A program made the translations under genes and the position numbers. Positions 55,642-64,000 of a stretch of 64,000 nucleotides of DNA are shown here, piece by piece; positions within the stretch are counted from its first letter, which is position 1; each line of letters starts with the position of its first letter. Location of the stretch: contig CASERQ010000005.1 of assembly GCA_949290395.1 (NCBI GenBank), positions 1-64,000 on the forward strand, in the 5' to 3' direction. Source of the DNA: an uncultured bacterium. GTDB taxonomy: Bacteria; Bacillota_I; Bacilli_A; RFN20; CAG-826. Below the pieces are notes generated by a model that did not search any database, was not told where the DNA came from, and saw only the letters and a list, made by a program, of their open reading frames with translations.

Positions 55642-55666
55642 TACATAAATCTTTAAGATTTATGTA
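55642..55666. promoter_or_regulatory. perfect 12-base inverted repeat around one T
   Basis: TACATAAATCTT, T, AAGATTTATGTA. No T run follows on either strand, so it looks more like an operator or an RNA fold than a terminator. It lies 65 bases before the sugar transferase start and ahead of the rest of the polysaccharide operon. Confidence 0.65.
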
Positions 55667-55730
55667 TCAAAAAACAACTTTAAAAACTCTTATAGAAATT
55701 ATAAATATTCGTGTTAAAGGAGAAAAAAAG

Positions 55731-57320
55731 ATGAGTGAACTTAAAAATAAAGATTTAGCAGAAAACAATTCATCGCCAAAAACAATCGATCAAAATCAAG
55801 ATTTATATGATGATGATATGTATCTCGACGATGTTTACTCTTTAAGAAGAAGATTACAAAATATCGAAAAAATTGTTGTTGTTTTGCTCGCCCTAATTTC
55901 TTTCCCAATATCACTTGGTATCCTTTATGGTTTAAATTATTCGAGCCAACTTTTAACATACCCTGGTTACATTTATTTTATTGTTGAATGGTTGGTTTCT
56001 TTCCTTTTAATTATCTTTTTGGAATTTGCTACTAAGAATGTTTCAATCTTAAAAGGATTACTTCAAACATTTTTTGTAAGTTCTTTCTTTTCTTTCTTCA
56101 TAAGTTTAGCAACTTCCTTTATTTGGGAAACAGCAGCATCAATTGAAGGTGCAGATTGGCTTAAACTTAGTTTAGGAGCTGCGGCTTTCTATGTTATCAT
56201 TTTAACTATTTGTAGAATTGTCTTTGCTATTTTAGATAAGCATCATATGAAAATTACTTTAATTGTTGGACCAAAAGATGATGCAGAAAACTTAGCAAGA
56301 AAATTATTAAGCGAAAAAAATTCATACTTTAAAATAAGATATATTTTCTACGAAATTGATGGAAAAATCAGCGATAAAATCTTTACGAAATTTAAAAACG
56401 TTAATGAGATAATTCTTTTAAACACTTTAACCCAGAAGAATAAACAAAGATTAATGTATTTCTTTACATCAAGCTTGAATAAAGACCTTTATCTTTGCTC
56501 AAATTATTTTGATATCATTATTACTTCTTTAAACAGTAGAAATATTGGTGACATGTTGGCTTTTGAGCAAAGACCCTTAAGAATCAATCTTGTTGAAGGT
56601 ATCGTTAAAAGAATTATGGATATTGTAATTTCTAGCATATTTTTAATTTTAACATTACCTGTTTGGCTTATCGTACCTCTTGCAATTAAACTTTATGATA
56701 GAGGGCCAGTTTTCTACTCTCAAGTGAGACTTACAAAAGACATGAAGGAATTTAAAATTTATAAGTTTAGATCGATGAAAGTTGATGCTGAAAAATATGG
56801 TGGAGCACAACTTGCAAAGGCTCATGACGATAGAATTACTCCAATTGGAAAATTTATAAGAGCAACAAGACTTGATGAAATACCTCAAATCATTAATATC
56901 TTAAAAGGGGATATGAGTTTTGTCGGTCCTAGACCTGAAAGACCAGAATTTGTCAAAGAATTCTTAAAAGAAAATGAAATCTACAGATATAGATATAACG
57001 TAAAGGCTGGTTTAACCGGTTTACAACAAGTTAAGTGTACATATCATACAGATTTTAATGATAAGTTAAGATATGATTTAAACTACATTTCTGAATACTC
57101 TATTGGCTTAGATTTTTATATTATTTTAATGACTATTAAAACTGTTTTATCAAAAGGAATGGCAGAAGGTGTTACTATTGATAACGTTAATTTCCATGAA
57201 TTTTTGAAAGCTTATGATCATGAATTTAATCAACATGACGATTATATCCGTGTTCTTAACCATAAGAGACATTTCGATGACGAAACTGGAATTATTATTC
57301 CTTTAAAGAGGAGAAAATAA
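55731..57320 (+). CDS. polyprenyl-phosphate sugar-1-phosphate transferase (initiating transferase)
   Basis: Starts repeat-unit synthesis by moving a sugar phosphate onto undecaprenyl phosphate. The N-terminal ~200 residues hold four membrane helices and a nucleotide-binding-like segment. The C-terminal catalytic domain (PF02397 type) has KRIMDIVISSIFLILTLPVW, then YKFRSMKVDAE, RLDEIPQIINILKGDMSFVGPRP and GLTGLQQV. The ATG at 55731 was chosen since AAAGGAG precedes it, not the ATG at 55662, which falls in a palindrome. Five bases separate it from the next gene. Confidence 0.92.
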   Translation: MSELKNKDLAENNSSPKTIDQNQDLYDDDMYLDDVYSLRRRLQNIEKIVVVLLALISFPISLGILYGLNYSSQLLTYPGYIYFIVEWLVSFLLIIFLEFATKNVSILKGLLQTFFVSSFFSFFISLATSFIWETAASIEGADWLKLSLGAAAFYVIILTICRIVFAILDKHHMKITLIVGPKDDAENLARKLLSEKNSYFKIRYIFYEIDGKISDKIFTKFKNVNEIILLNTLTQKNKQRLMYFFTSSLNKDLYLCSNYFDIIITSLNSRNIGDMLAFEQRPLRINLVEGIVKRIMDIVISSIFLILTLPVWLIVPLAIKLYDRGPVFYSQVRLTKDMKEFKIYKFRSMKVDAEKYGGAQLAKAHDDRITPIGKFIRATRLDEIPQIINILKGDMSFVGPRPERPEFVKEFLKENEIYRYRYNVKAGLTGLQQVKCTYHTDFNDKLRYDLNYISEYSIGLDFYIILMTIKTVLSKGMAEGVTIDNVNFHEFLKAYDHEFNQHDDYIRVLNHKRHFDDETGIIIPLKRRK

Positions 57321-57325
57321 CTTTC

Positions 57326-58150
57326 ATGAAAGGTAATATGAGACTTTGCTGTTTAATGTCGATTTATAAAAAAGATAATGTTGAATGGGTTGAAGAAGCG
57401 ATTAAAAGTGTTGTTAATCAAACAAAAATCCCTGATGAATTTTTAATTGTTGGCGATGGGCCATTAAATAATGATTTGCAAAATCTTATAAACTCATATT
57501 CTGAAAAATTCCCATTTATTAGATTCATTACCTATCCCGAAAATAAAGGTTTATGGTTCGCGTTAAAGTACGGAGTTGAAAAAACTGAATGCGAATTAAT
57601 TGCCAGGATGGACTCCGACGATATTTGCGACAACAGAAGATTCGAATTAGAGTTTGATGAATTTCAAAAAAATCCTTCTTTAACAATGGTTGGATCAAAC
57701 ACTGTTGAGTTTGAAAACTCTATAGATAATGTTATTTCAACTAGAAAAATGCCTCTTAGTGACGAGGAAATAAAAAAATATTTAGAAACACGCAACCCTT
57801 TTATTCATTCTTCAGTAATGTTTACAAAAGGAAGCTGCTTAAAAGCTGGAAATTATCAAAATAGTTATCTTTGCGAGGACTATGATCTTTGGGCTAGAAT
57901 GTTTTTGTCAAATGCTGTTTTCAAAAATATTGACCAAAACTTAGTTTATATGAGAGTCGACAAGAATTTTTATAAAAGAAGAGGTGGCTTGAAATATGTT
58001 AAAGCTATTCTAAAATTAAAGAAATTCTTATATAAAAATAAGATTAGTTCTTTCAAAAGTTATTTTATATCAAGTTTAGCAACTCTTGTAATTGGGCTTT
58101 GTCCAAACTTTATTAGAGAATTCTTTTATAAAAGGTTTTTGAGATCATGA
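57326..58150 (+). CDS. glycosyltransferase family 2
   Basis: Adds a sugar to the lipid-linked repeat unit at the cytoplasmic face. The GT-A domain starts LCCLMSIYKKDNVEWVEEAI; the metal-binding DxD reads ARMDSDDIC near residue 95; LCEDYDLWARM near 184 gives the catalytic acidic pair. A C-terminal hydrophobic segment may attach it to the membrane. Start could be 57326 (GAGGAG 12 bases upstream) or 57338. Overlaps the next gene by 4 bases. Confidence 0.92.
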   Translation: MKGNMRLCCLMSIYKKDNVEWVEEAIKSVVNQTKIPDEFLIVGDGPLNNDLQNLINSYSEKFPFIRFITYPENKGLWFALKYGVEKTECELIARMDSDDICDNRRFELEFDEFQKNPSLTMVGSNTVEFENSIDNVISTRKMPLSDEEIKKYLETRNPFIHSSVMFTKGSCLKAGNYQNSYLCEDYDLWARMFLSNAVFKNIDQNLVYMRVDKNFYKRRGGLKYVKAILKLKKFLYKNKISSFKSYFISSLATLVIGLCPNFIREFFYKRFLRS

Positions 58151-59205
58151 AAAAGATTTTAATGATACTAACAACTTTAAAGAAAAGCGATGGCGTAGCT
58201 AGTTTTTGCATGAACTATTATTCTCATATAAATCATGATAAGTTTAAAGTTGATTTTGTTGTCCATAATGATGAAGTATATGATGACTACAGGAATTTAA
58301 TTGAACAATCAAATGATAAAATTTTTGTTTTTCCAACTTTATCACCTTTAAATTTTAAAGATATCAAATCACAATTTTTAAAAATTTTAAATGATGGAAA
58401 TTACGATGTCTGTCATTGTAATTTATCAAATATGGCATTTATTTATTTAAAACTTGCTAAAGAAAAAGGTGTTAAAGAAAGAATTATTCATTCGCATGCA
58501 ACAAAATTTTCTGACTCTAAATTAAAGTCCATCAGAAACTATCTTCTATGGAAAATTGGTAAAAAATATGCAAATAAGAATCTTGCTTGTTCTAATCTAG
58601 CCGGAAAATTTCTTTTTAAAAAGGGTAAATTCACGGTAGTAAATAACTGCATTTCTTTTGATAGATTTAAATATGATTTCGAAAAAAGAAAAACGTTTAG
58701 AAATGAGTTCGGCATTAATGATAACGACATTGTTTTTGCTTGTATTGGAAGAATTTCAAAGCAAAAAAATCAATTATTTATAGTAAAAAACCTTGCAAAA
58801 CTCTTACCAAATTCTAAATTTTACTTTGCTGGTTCGAATGCTTCTGATAAATATTATGAAAAATTTAAAATAGATCTTCCAAGTAATTGCATTTATTTAG
58901 GAAGTCTTGATAAAGTGGACAATTTGTTGAATGGTTCGGATGTTTTACTTATGCCTTCTAAATTTGAAGGACTCCCAGTAACGGCCATTGAAGCGCAAGC
59001 AACAGGTCTTACCTGTTTTCTATCTGATAAAATTACAAAAGAAGTTAATCTAGGCCTGTGTTCTTTTTTAAAGTTAAATGCAAAAACTTGGAAAGAAAAA
59101 ATAACTTTAGGCAAACTTCCTGATAGAGTTAGTGGCTATTTTGAGGAGTATGACATTGGAAAACAAGTTAAAAAACTTGAATCAATCTATAACGAGGAAT
59201 TTTAA
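58147..59205 (+). CDS. glycosyltransferase family 4-like
   Basis: A 352-residue GT-B enzyme. The N-terminal domain opens KKILMILTTLKKSDGVASF. The nucleotide-sugar domain has GRISKQKNQLF near residue 193 and the EX7E-type segment FEGLPVTAIEAQ near 271, so an alpha-retaining transferase using a UDP- or GDP-sugar is likely. The ATGA overlap with the GT2 gene shows coupled translation; the next gene starts directly after its stop. Confidence 0.92.
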   Translation: MKKILMILTTLKKSDGVASFCMNYYSHINHDKFKVDFVVHNDEVYDDYRNLIEQSNDKIFVFPTLSPLNFKDIKSQFLKILNDGNYDVCHCNLSNMAFIYLKLAKEKGVKERIIHSHATKFSDSKLKSIRNYLLWKIGKKYANKNLACSNLAGKFLFKKGKFTVVNNCISFDRFKYDFEKRKTFRNEFGINDNDIVFACIGRISKQKNQLFIVKNLAKLLPNSKFYFAGSNASDKYYEKFKIDLPSNCIYLGSLDKVDNLLNGSDVLLMPSKFEGLPVTAIEAQATGLTCFLSDKITKEVNLGLCSFLKLNAKTWKEKITLGKLPDRVSGYFEEYDIGKQVKKLESIYNEEF

Positions 59206-59736
59206 ATGAAAAAAATTATCTTAAAAATTTATACATTACTACAAAAAATCTTTTTTAAGATACGTTTTGGCAAAAAAATTTTAATCGGAAAAAATTGTAA
59301 GTTTGGCAAAAATAATTATTTTAAAATAAGAAAAAATACAAATGTTGGAATAGGAAACAATTTTCTTTCAAGGAATAATGTTACTATAAATACAGAAAAA
59401 GGCGGTTCAATCGTTATAGGAAAAAATGTTTTTATTAATTCAAATTCTATGGTTGTTGCACTTGGGGATAATATTTTAATTGGAGACAATGTCCTAATTG
59501 GAGATAACGTTACTATAATTAATCATAACCACTTAAAAATTGATAACGAAAGTTTTGATTATAAAGCAATTACGATTGGTAGTAATGTATGGATCGGATC
59601 TCACTCTGTAATTTTAGAAGGTGTTCATATTGGCGATAATGTCAAAATTGCAGCTGGTTCTATTATTACAAAAGATGTTCCAGATAACACAACCGTAATT
59701 CAAAAAAAGGAGAATACATACATTGAAAGAAAATAA
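59206..59736 (+). CDS. hexapeptide-repeat O-acetyltransferase
   Basis: A 176-residue left-handed beta-helix enzyme. Repeats such as IGKNCKFGKN, IVIGKNVFIN, ILIGDNVLIGDNVTI and ITIGSNVWIGSHSVIL fill the middle. The catalytic-type His is in INHNHL near residue 104. It ends with the usual AAGSIITKDVPDNT. Probably acetylates a sugar of the polysaccharide. It overlaps the GT14-like gene by 14 bases. Confidence 0.9.
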   Translation: MKKIILKIYTLLQKIFFKIRFGKKILIGKNCKFGKNNYFKIRKNTNVGIGNNFLSRNNVTINTEKGGSIVIGKNVFINSNSMVVALGDNILIGDNVLIGDNVTIINHNHLKIDNESFDYKAITIGSNVWIGSHSVILEGVHIGDNVKIAAGSIITKDVPDNTTVIQKKENTYIERK

Positions 59737-60604
59737 AGTTGCCATTTTAATTTGCTTTCACAAGAATTTTCATCAATTGTTTAGATTTATAAAATGCTTT
59801 GATGTTTCTCTTTTTGATATATTCGTTCATATTGATAGAAAAACAACAAGGGAAGATCCTTATTATGAAAAAGTTAAAAATTTACCAAATGTAAGTATTT
59901 TAAATGAAGAAAACTCCTTTGATGTAAACTGGGGCAAATTCTCACTAGTTGAAGCACAGCTTAGCCTTTTAAAAGAGGCTTCTAAGAATGAGTATCTTTA
60001 TTACCTATTTTGTTCAGGACAAGATTTTTTGGTAAGAAAATCAAAAAGCTTATATGCATATCTAAAAGATAATAGAGAATTTTGTTTAAATGATTTAGTC
60101 ACATCTGATGTTTCTAGATTTGAAAGAAGAAACAAATATAGAATTTTTGAATTCTGTTATAAAAGAGATTTTTTATCAAAAATTTTAAAAAAGATTTATT
60201 TTTCAAAGTTAAATTTATTTAAGTTTTTGTTTATTAGAAGCGATTACAAAAAAATAATAAAAAATGTGAAATTTTATTATGGAAGTAACTGGATTGGTAT
60301 TAATTATGGAATGGCTAAAGAAGTGTTTGATTTTATTAATTCCATTAGGGGATTTCCTGATTTTATGAAGAAAAGTCTTATTCCTGATGAATCATTTTTC
60401 CAAACAATTCTTATCAATAAAGGATTTAAATTTAAAGAGGGCGTGTTTTATATTGATTGGTCTGAAGGCAAATCTTCCCCTAAAATTTTGAATGAATCAG
60501 ACTATTTTGATATTATTAAGTCTAACAAATTTTTAGCGAGAAAATTTGACGAAAAAATTTGTGATAGTATTATTCAAAAGTTTGAAGAAGAGGTAGGAAG
60601 TTAA
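59723..60604 (+). CDS. GT14 (beta-1,6-GlcNAc-transferase, core-2/I-branching type) family protein
   Basis: A 293-residue transferase recognised by VNWGKFSLVEAQLSLL near residue 73, YYLFCSGQDFLV near 92, YYGSNWIGIN near 188 and PDESFFQTIL near 222, all typical of bacterial GT14. Its acceptor is unknown; it may make a branch in the repeat unit. Translation most likely begins with TTG at 59723, 10 bases after AAGGAG in the end of the acetyltransferase gene. Confidence 0.88.
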   Translation: MKENKVAILICFHKNFHQLFRFIKCFDVSLFDIFVHIDRKTTREDPYYEKVKNLPNVSILNEENSFDVNWGKFSLVEAQLSLLKEASKNEYLYYLFCSGQDFLVRKSKSLYAYLKDNREFCLNDLVTSDVSRFERRNKYRIFEFCYKRDFLSKILKKIYFSKLNLFKFLFIRSDYKKIIKNVKFYYGSNWIGINYGMAKEVFDFINSIRGFPDFMKKSLIPDESFFQTILINKGFKFKEGVFYIDWSEGKSSPKILNESDYFDIIKSNKFLARKFDEKICDSIIQKFEEEVGS

Positions 60605-60605
60605 T

Positions 60606-61910
60606 TTGGTTATTACTAAGAACAAAGTATTATTTTTAGCATTAATATGTTTAACCATATTAGGTTTTTTTGTAACTGTTCCTATTCAATTTCTTTCGGT
60701 TGGTATTTTTTTATCCTTAATAATATATATTGTATTTGTATTTCAAAAGATTGATGTTTGCTTTTCTTTGATGATGCTATTTCTACCGTTGCAGGGACTT
60801 TTTGACAATAGCGGATTTGTTTATTTTTATAATATTTTAATTTTTCTTTTTGCTTTAAAACTCTTCTATCATTCAGGGATGAGATTATATCCGCCACTTT
60901 TGGTAATTATATTTTTATATATTTATAATGCTGCTTTACTCTTTATTAACTTTACTGATTTATCTTCTTTTTTAGGCGCAACATCATTTTTTGTTAGCAT
61001 TACATGTTTTCTATATGCTTCAAGGATGAAAGAAAAACTAAGCTTTTTAAACAAGCGCAATTTAATAATGTATTTTATTGGTTGTCTTTTAAGTGGATTT
61101 TTTAGTTACTTTAATCTATTTAGAGAATTTGGTTTTAGTTTAGATATTAGACTTGTGAGTTTAGCAAGAGACGCAAATTATTTTGCTACATATTGCTTAT
61201 GTGGCTTCTTTTTAAGCACTTTTTATATTGTTAAAATTGCAAGAACAAACAGTGAAAAGTGGCTATTTAGAATGATGAAATACGCTTTTTTAATTCTTGG
61301 GTTATTAACGACGTCTAAGATGTTTTTACTTTTGCTAGTAGTCGGAGTTGCGATATCTATATTATTTAATTTGCGTTTTTACAAAATAAAAACTATAGTT
61401 TTGCGGGTTTTTTTGATAATTGGCGCTGTTTTAGTGCTCTATTTTACTGGGATTTTAGAGTTTTTTATTGATAGATATATAGGTAGAATTGATTTTTCAG
61501 ACATCACAACTGGACGTGTTGAAATCTCTTTAGCTTTTCTTGAAGAACAATTTAAAAGTGTTCCAAGAGTCCTTTTTGGTGTAGGTACAAATTACAATAA
61601 CGTCTATAATATTCAATACAATTCGGAACATATGTCTTGTCATATGGCTTACTTAGAAATGTTCCTTTCTTTAGGTCTTTTTGGAAGCCTTGTTTTTATG
61701 GGTTTAATTTTTAGCATACTTTATCGTTTTTGGAAAAAGTCACCTTTTTATCTTAATCATCTTTCATATGCTTTAGCATTATTTTTACTTTGCGCTTTAG
61801 CTCTCCCTATTTTTACCAACGATGCAATGTGGATTTTTGCGTTATATCTTGTGGGAATAATATATAGTGGAAACAAGTTATTATATAACGCTAGAGGAAG
61901 AAGAGCATGA
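60606..61910 (+). CDS. wzy: Wzy-like polysaccharide polymerase
   Basis: A 434-residue protein with about eleven membrane helices. A long outer loop (about residues 295-355, GRIDFSDITTGRVEISLAFL, then GTNYNNVYNIQYNSEHMSCHMAYLEMFLSLG) has the layout and the H-x-x-Y/E pattern of Wzy. It probably polymerises the repeat units exported by the Wzx gene further on. TTG at 60606 is the likely start, after a GAGGTAGG. It overlaps the next gene by 4 bases. Confidence 0.85.
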   Translation: MVITKNKVLFLALICLTILGFFVTVPIQFLSVGIFLSLIIYIVFVFQKIDVCFSLMMLFLPLQGLFDNSGFVYFYNILIFLFALKLFYHSGMRLYPPLLVIIFLYIYNAALLFINFTDLSSFLGATSFFVSITCFLYASRMKEKLSFLNKRNLIMYFIGCLLSGFFSYFNLFREFGFSLDIRLVSLARDANYFATYCLCGFFLSTFYIVKIARTNSEKWLFRMMKYAFLILGLLTTSKMFLLLLVVGVAISILFNLRFYKIKTIVLRVFLIIGAVLVLYFTGILEFFIDRYIGRIDFSDITTGRVEISLAFLEEQFKSVPRVLFGVGTNYNNVYNIQYNSEHMSCHMAYLEMFLSLGLFGSLVFMGLIFSILYRFWKKSPFYLNHLSYALALFLLCALALPIFTNDAMWIFALYLVGIIYSGNKLLYNARGRRA

Positions 61911-62893
61911 ATTTAAACTATAAAGTAATGCTTAAAGATGTATTAAAACATCCTTCGGTTGTTAAATATTTCTTTTCCAAGTATTTAAATATTAAAAAGA
62001 AAAATAAGTCTCCTGAAGGTTTAGAAGAGAATTTATATGATAAGTTAACTCCTAGATTTTTCTCTGCTTTTAAAAGAATATTTGAAAAATCTTATGCAAA
62101 GTCTAAAGAGATAGAGAACCCTAACTTTAAAGAGATTGAGTTAGACTCAAAAGGGACAATTTTTGTTTTTTGGTATCAAGGATTTGATAACTTACCAGAA
62201 ATTTATGACATATGTTTAAAATCTCTTAAAAAGCAAAATTCAGACAAAAAAATAATATATCTCGACAAAACTAACTACTTAAATTACGTTAATATAAGTA
62301 AAAATATAATTGATAAATTGGATAAGGGCAAAATTTCAATAACTCATTTTTCTGATATTTTGCGTTTTAATATCCTTGCTAAATATAAAAAAACTATATG
62401 GTGTGATGCAACGTTATTTTTTATCAAAAGTATCCCTGATTCTTATTTTGATTTGGATTACATTAATATTTCTAAACAACAAGATTTTGACAAGAATGAA
62501 TATAATATTTATCCAAATTTTGATTATGGAAACGTTTATTTCATAGGTGGAGAAAATAAAAGTGTCTTTAGATTCCTTTCGTATTTCTGGGAATTTTATT
62601 TAGAGTCTTTTGGACAAGTTTACGATTATTTTTCTTCAGCTATGGCTATTGAATATTTTAAAAGAAATAATCCTGAATTTAGCAAAATCGTTGCAAATCG
62701 ACCATTAAATAATGAAAAATCTGAATCTTTACTCCCTCTTATAAACGAAATTGCTTCAAAAGAAAAAGCTAGTTGTTTTCTCTCAGAAACTACATTTTTC
62801 TATAAATTAAATTGGCACCCAAAATATATTGAAAAGGATAATAATGCCCTAACTTTTTTTGGCGAGATTAAGAAAGAATATGGAAAAAACTAA
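61907..62893 (+). CDS. capsular polysaccharide synthesis glycosyltransferase (PF05704-like)
   Basis: A 328-residue protein with the family layout: TIFVFWYQGFDNLPEIYDIC near residue 85, then ISITHFSDILRFNILAKYKKTIWCDATLFF near 144-170, with the D-x-x-R and W-x-D-A-T motifs of Caps_synth/GT32-like enzymes. It probably adds a side sugar. It starts with ATGA overlap and its end overlaps the flippase gene by 14 bases, so the operon continues. Confidence 0.87.
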   Translation: MNLNYKVMLKDVLKHPSVVKYFFSKYLNIKKKNKSPEGLEENLYDKLTPRFFSAFKRIFEKSYAKSKEIENPNFKEIELDSKGTIFVFWYQGFDNLPEIYDICLKSLKKQNSDKKIIYLDKTNYLNYVNISKNIIDKLDKGKISITHFSDILRFNILAKYKKTIWCDATLFFIKSIPDSYFDLDYINISKQQDFDKNEYNIYPNFDYGNVYFIGGENKSVFRFLSYFWEFYLESFGQVYDYFSSAMAIEYFKRNNPEFSKIVANRPLNNEKSESLLPLINEIASKEKASCFLSETTFFYKLNWHPKYIEKDNNALTFFGEIKKEYGKN

Positions 62894-64000
62894 GTCGTTT
62901 AAAGTAAACGTTATCTTTAACACTATCTATCAAATATTGGCCTTGTTAACCCCCTTAATTACAACGCCATATATTTCTAGAATCTTCAATAGCGATTTAA
63001 TTGGAAGATATTCTTTTTTATATTCAATTGTTACTTATTTTACTTTAGTAGCGGCTTTTGGCTTTAATGATTTTGGAACCAAAATCATCTCTGAAAATCG
63101 TGATAATTATGGTGCAAGATCTAAGATTTTTTCAAATATTTATATAAGTAAAATGATTTTATCAATCGTTGTTTTGATAATTTATGGTTTTACTTTTTTT
63201 ACTTTTTTAGGCGATCCCTTATCTTTGACTCTCCTTCTAACAATGGCGCTTTATATAGTTACAATTGCTATTGACCCAATATTTTATTTTCAAGGAACTG
63301 AGAATTTTGTAAGTATTTGTATTAGAAATATTATAGTGAGAGTTCTTACCTTAGTTCTTATTTTTATTTTTGTTAGAACAAGCGACGATCTTTATGTTTA
63401 TAGTTTAATACTTTCAGCTGGTAATTTTCTTTCTGTTTTCATTATGCTTTTCTCTTTAAGAAAAAAGGTTTCGTTAGTCAAACCATCTTTAAGTGAGATG
63501 AAAAGTTTAACCATTAAGTCTGCGCCTTATTTTATTCCTTTAGTAACGAATACTTTATCAATGTATGGATATCAGACTTTGCTTGGATTTTTTGGCAATG
63601 ATACTTATAGTGGGCTTTATGCGCAAACAACTAAATTTACTTCCATATTAATTGGCTTAATAAGTTCGATAAGTGTAATTGTTCTTTCAAGAATGTCTTA
63701 CCTAAACAAGACAAAGCAAGAAGAAGAATATAATAGAAAACTTGGCCAAATTTCAAGATTATATTGGCTAATAAGTTTACCTTGTTTTGCCGGGCTTCTA
63801 TTTATTAACCATGATTTAGTTCCATGGTTTTTTGGAGATGACTATATCGATGTAGTTCCTTTGGTTTATATTATGGCAGGCTGCGTATTATTCTCTTCGC
63901 TAAATACGTTAATAACAAATCTCTATTTTAGACCAAATGATAGGATTAAAACTCACACAATTATCGTTCTTGTTAGTACAGTGATTGGCGTTACTTTGGC
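62880..64000 (+). CDS. wzx: Wzx-like polysaccharide flippase (partial, runs off the window)
   Basis: The ATG at 62880 opens a frame that stays open to the window end (at least 373 residues). It begins KSFKVNVIFNTIYQILALLTPLITTPYISRIF, the first-helix pattern of MATE/MVF-type Wzx proteins, and continues with about ten hydrophobic helices. YFQGTENF and PYFIPLVTNTLSMYGYQTLLG are typical. It would flip undecaprenyl-linked units to the outer face for the Wzy upstream. The 3' end is missing. Confidence 0.92.
   Translation, partial: MEKTKSFKVNVIFNTIYQILALLTPLITTPYISRIFNSDLIGRYSFLYSIVTYFTLVAAFGFNDFGTKIISENRDNYGARSKIFSNIYISKMILSIVVLIIYGFTFFTFLGDPLSLTLLLTMALYIVTIAIDPIFYFQGTENFVSICIRNIIVRVLTLVLIFIFVRTSDDLYVYSLILSAGNFLSVFIMLFSLRKKVSLVKPSLSEMKSLTIKSAPYFIPLVTNTLSMYGYQTLLGFFGNDTYSGLYAQTTKFTSILIGLISSISVIVLSRMSYLNKTKQEEEYNRKLGQISRLYWLISLPCFAGLLFINHDLVPWFFGDDYIDVVPLVYIMAGCVLFSSLNTLITNLYFRPNDRIKTHTIIVLVSTVIGVTL

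Overview
The window comes from a strongly A+T-rich Gram-positive bacterium, most likely a Bacilli-type Firmicute (an Erysipelotrichia/RF39-like gut anaerobe would fit, but the sequence alone does not settle this). Supporting signs are CIRCE operators on chaperone genes, CcpA-like cre sites, Rex, AddAB, GatCAB, a DUF402/Ntdp phosphatase, strong AGGAGG-type ribosome sites and sigma-A promoters. TGA is used as a stop (25425-25427, 28146-28148, 43269-43271), so this is not the Mycoplasma code. A group B-type [FeFe]-hydrogenase, AdhE and Rex point to a fermenting anaerobe.

Layout. 1-340: the end of an rRNA operon (23S 3' end, 5S). 650-11400: mixed single genes: two uncharacterised proteins, a TGS-containing nucleoside kinase, a double-CIRCE hsp20-htpG operon, a ClC antiporter, a DUF2974 lipase-like protein, a Nudix hydrolase, DUF2804 and PH-like proteins. 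11500-20000: an orphan response regulator with Glu at the phosphoacceptor site, then rex-adhE, a hydrogenase, a ureohydrolase, ung and an MBL hydrolase. 20060-21920: a TPP riboswitch with terminator controlling an unusually long ThiT and thiamine pyrophosphokinase. 22300-28150: a DUF402 phosphatase, the complete t6A set tsaE-tsaB-rimI-tsaD, and asnS. 28200-41810: a genome-maintenance and translation run pcrA-ligA-gatC-gatA-gatB-addB-addA. 41810-45370: terminators, a 20-bp palindrome, two divergent genes that both seem to lack their 5' ends, tRNA-Ala(CGC), a CMD-cupin protein and two membrane proteins.

45400-48200 is a decaying accessory patch. A GNAT acetyltransferase, a TetR regulator and a Vat-like xenobiotic acyltransferase are each broken, around one intact nucleotidyltransferase-GNAT fusion. 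48190-51820 holds a HAD phosphatase, a helical repeat-like protein, an SDR and a DUF308 membrane protein. A 546-base noncoding gap with a long inverted repeat follows.

52370-64000 is a surface polysaccharide locus running off the right edge: two tandem Wzy/ligase-like membrane paralogs (the second with a cytoplasmic tail), an initiating sugar-phosphate transferase, GT2, GT4, a hexapeptide acetyltransferase, a GT14-like enzyme, a third Wzy-like polymerase, a capsular (PF05704-type) transferase and the start of a Wzx flippase. The later genes overlap or nearly touch, so they are probably one operon. A cre-like site and two perfect palindromes precede the second and third genes.

A recurrent feature is a TATAAT-like -10 box ending 6-9 bases before the start codon without a Shine-Dalgarno, which suggests several leaderless mRNAs. 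I did not find a clear novel defence or mobile system. The best leads are the frameshift/decay patch, the nucleotidyltransferase-GNAT fusion, the atypical response regulator, the leaderless promoters and the structured noncoding elements.
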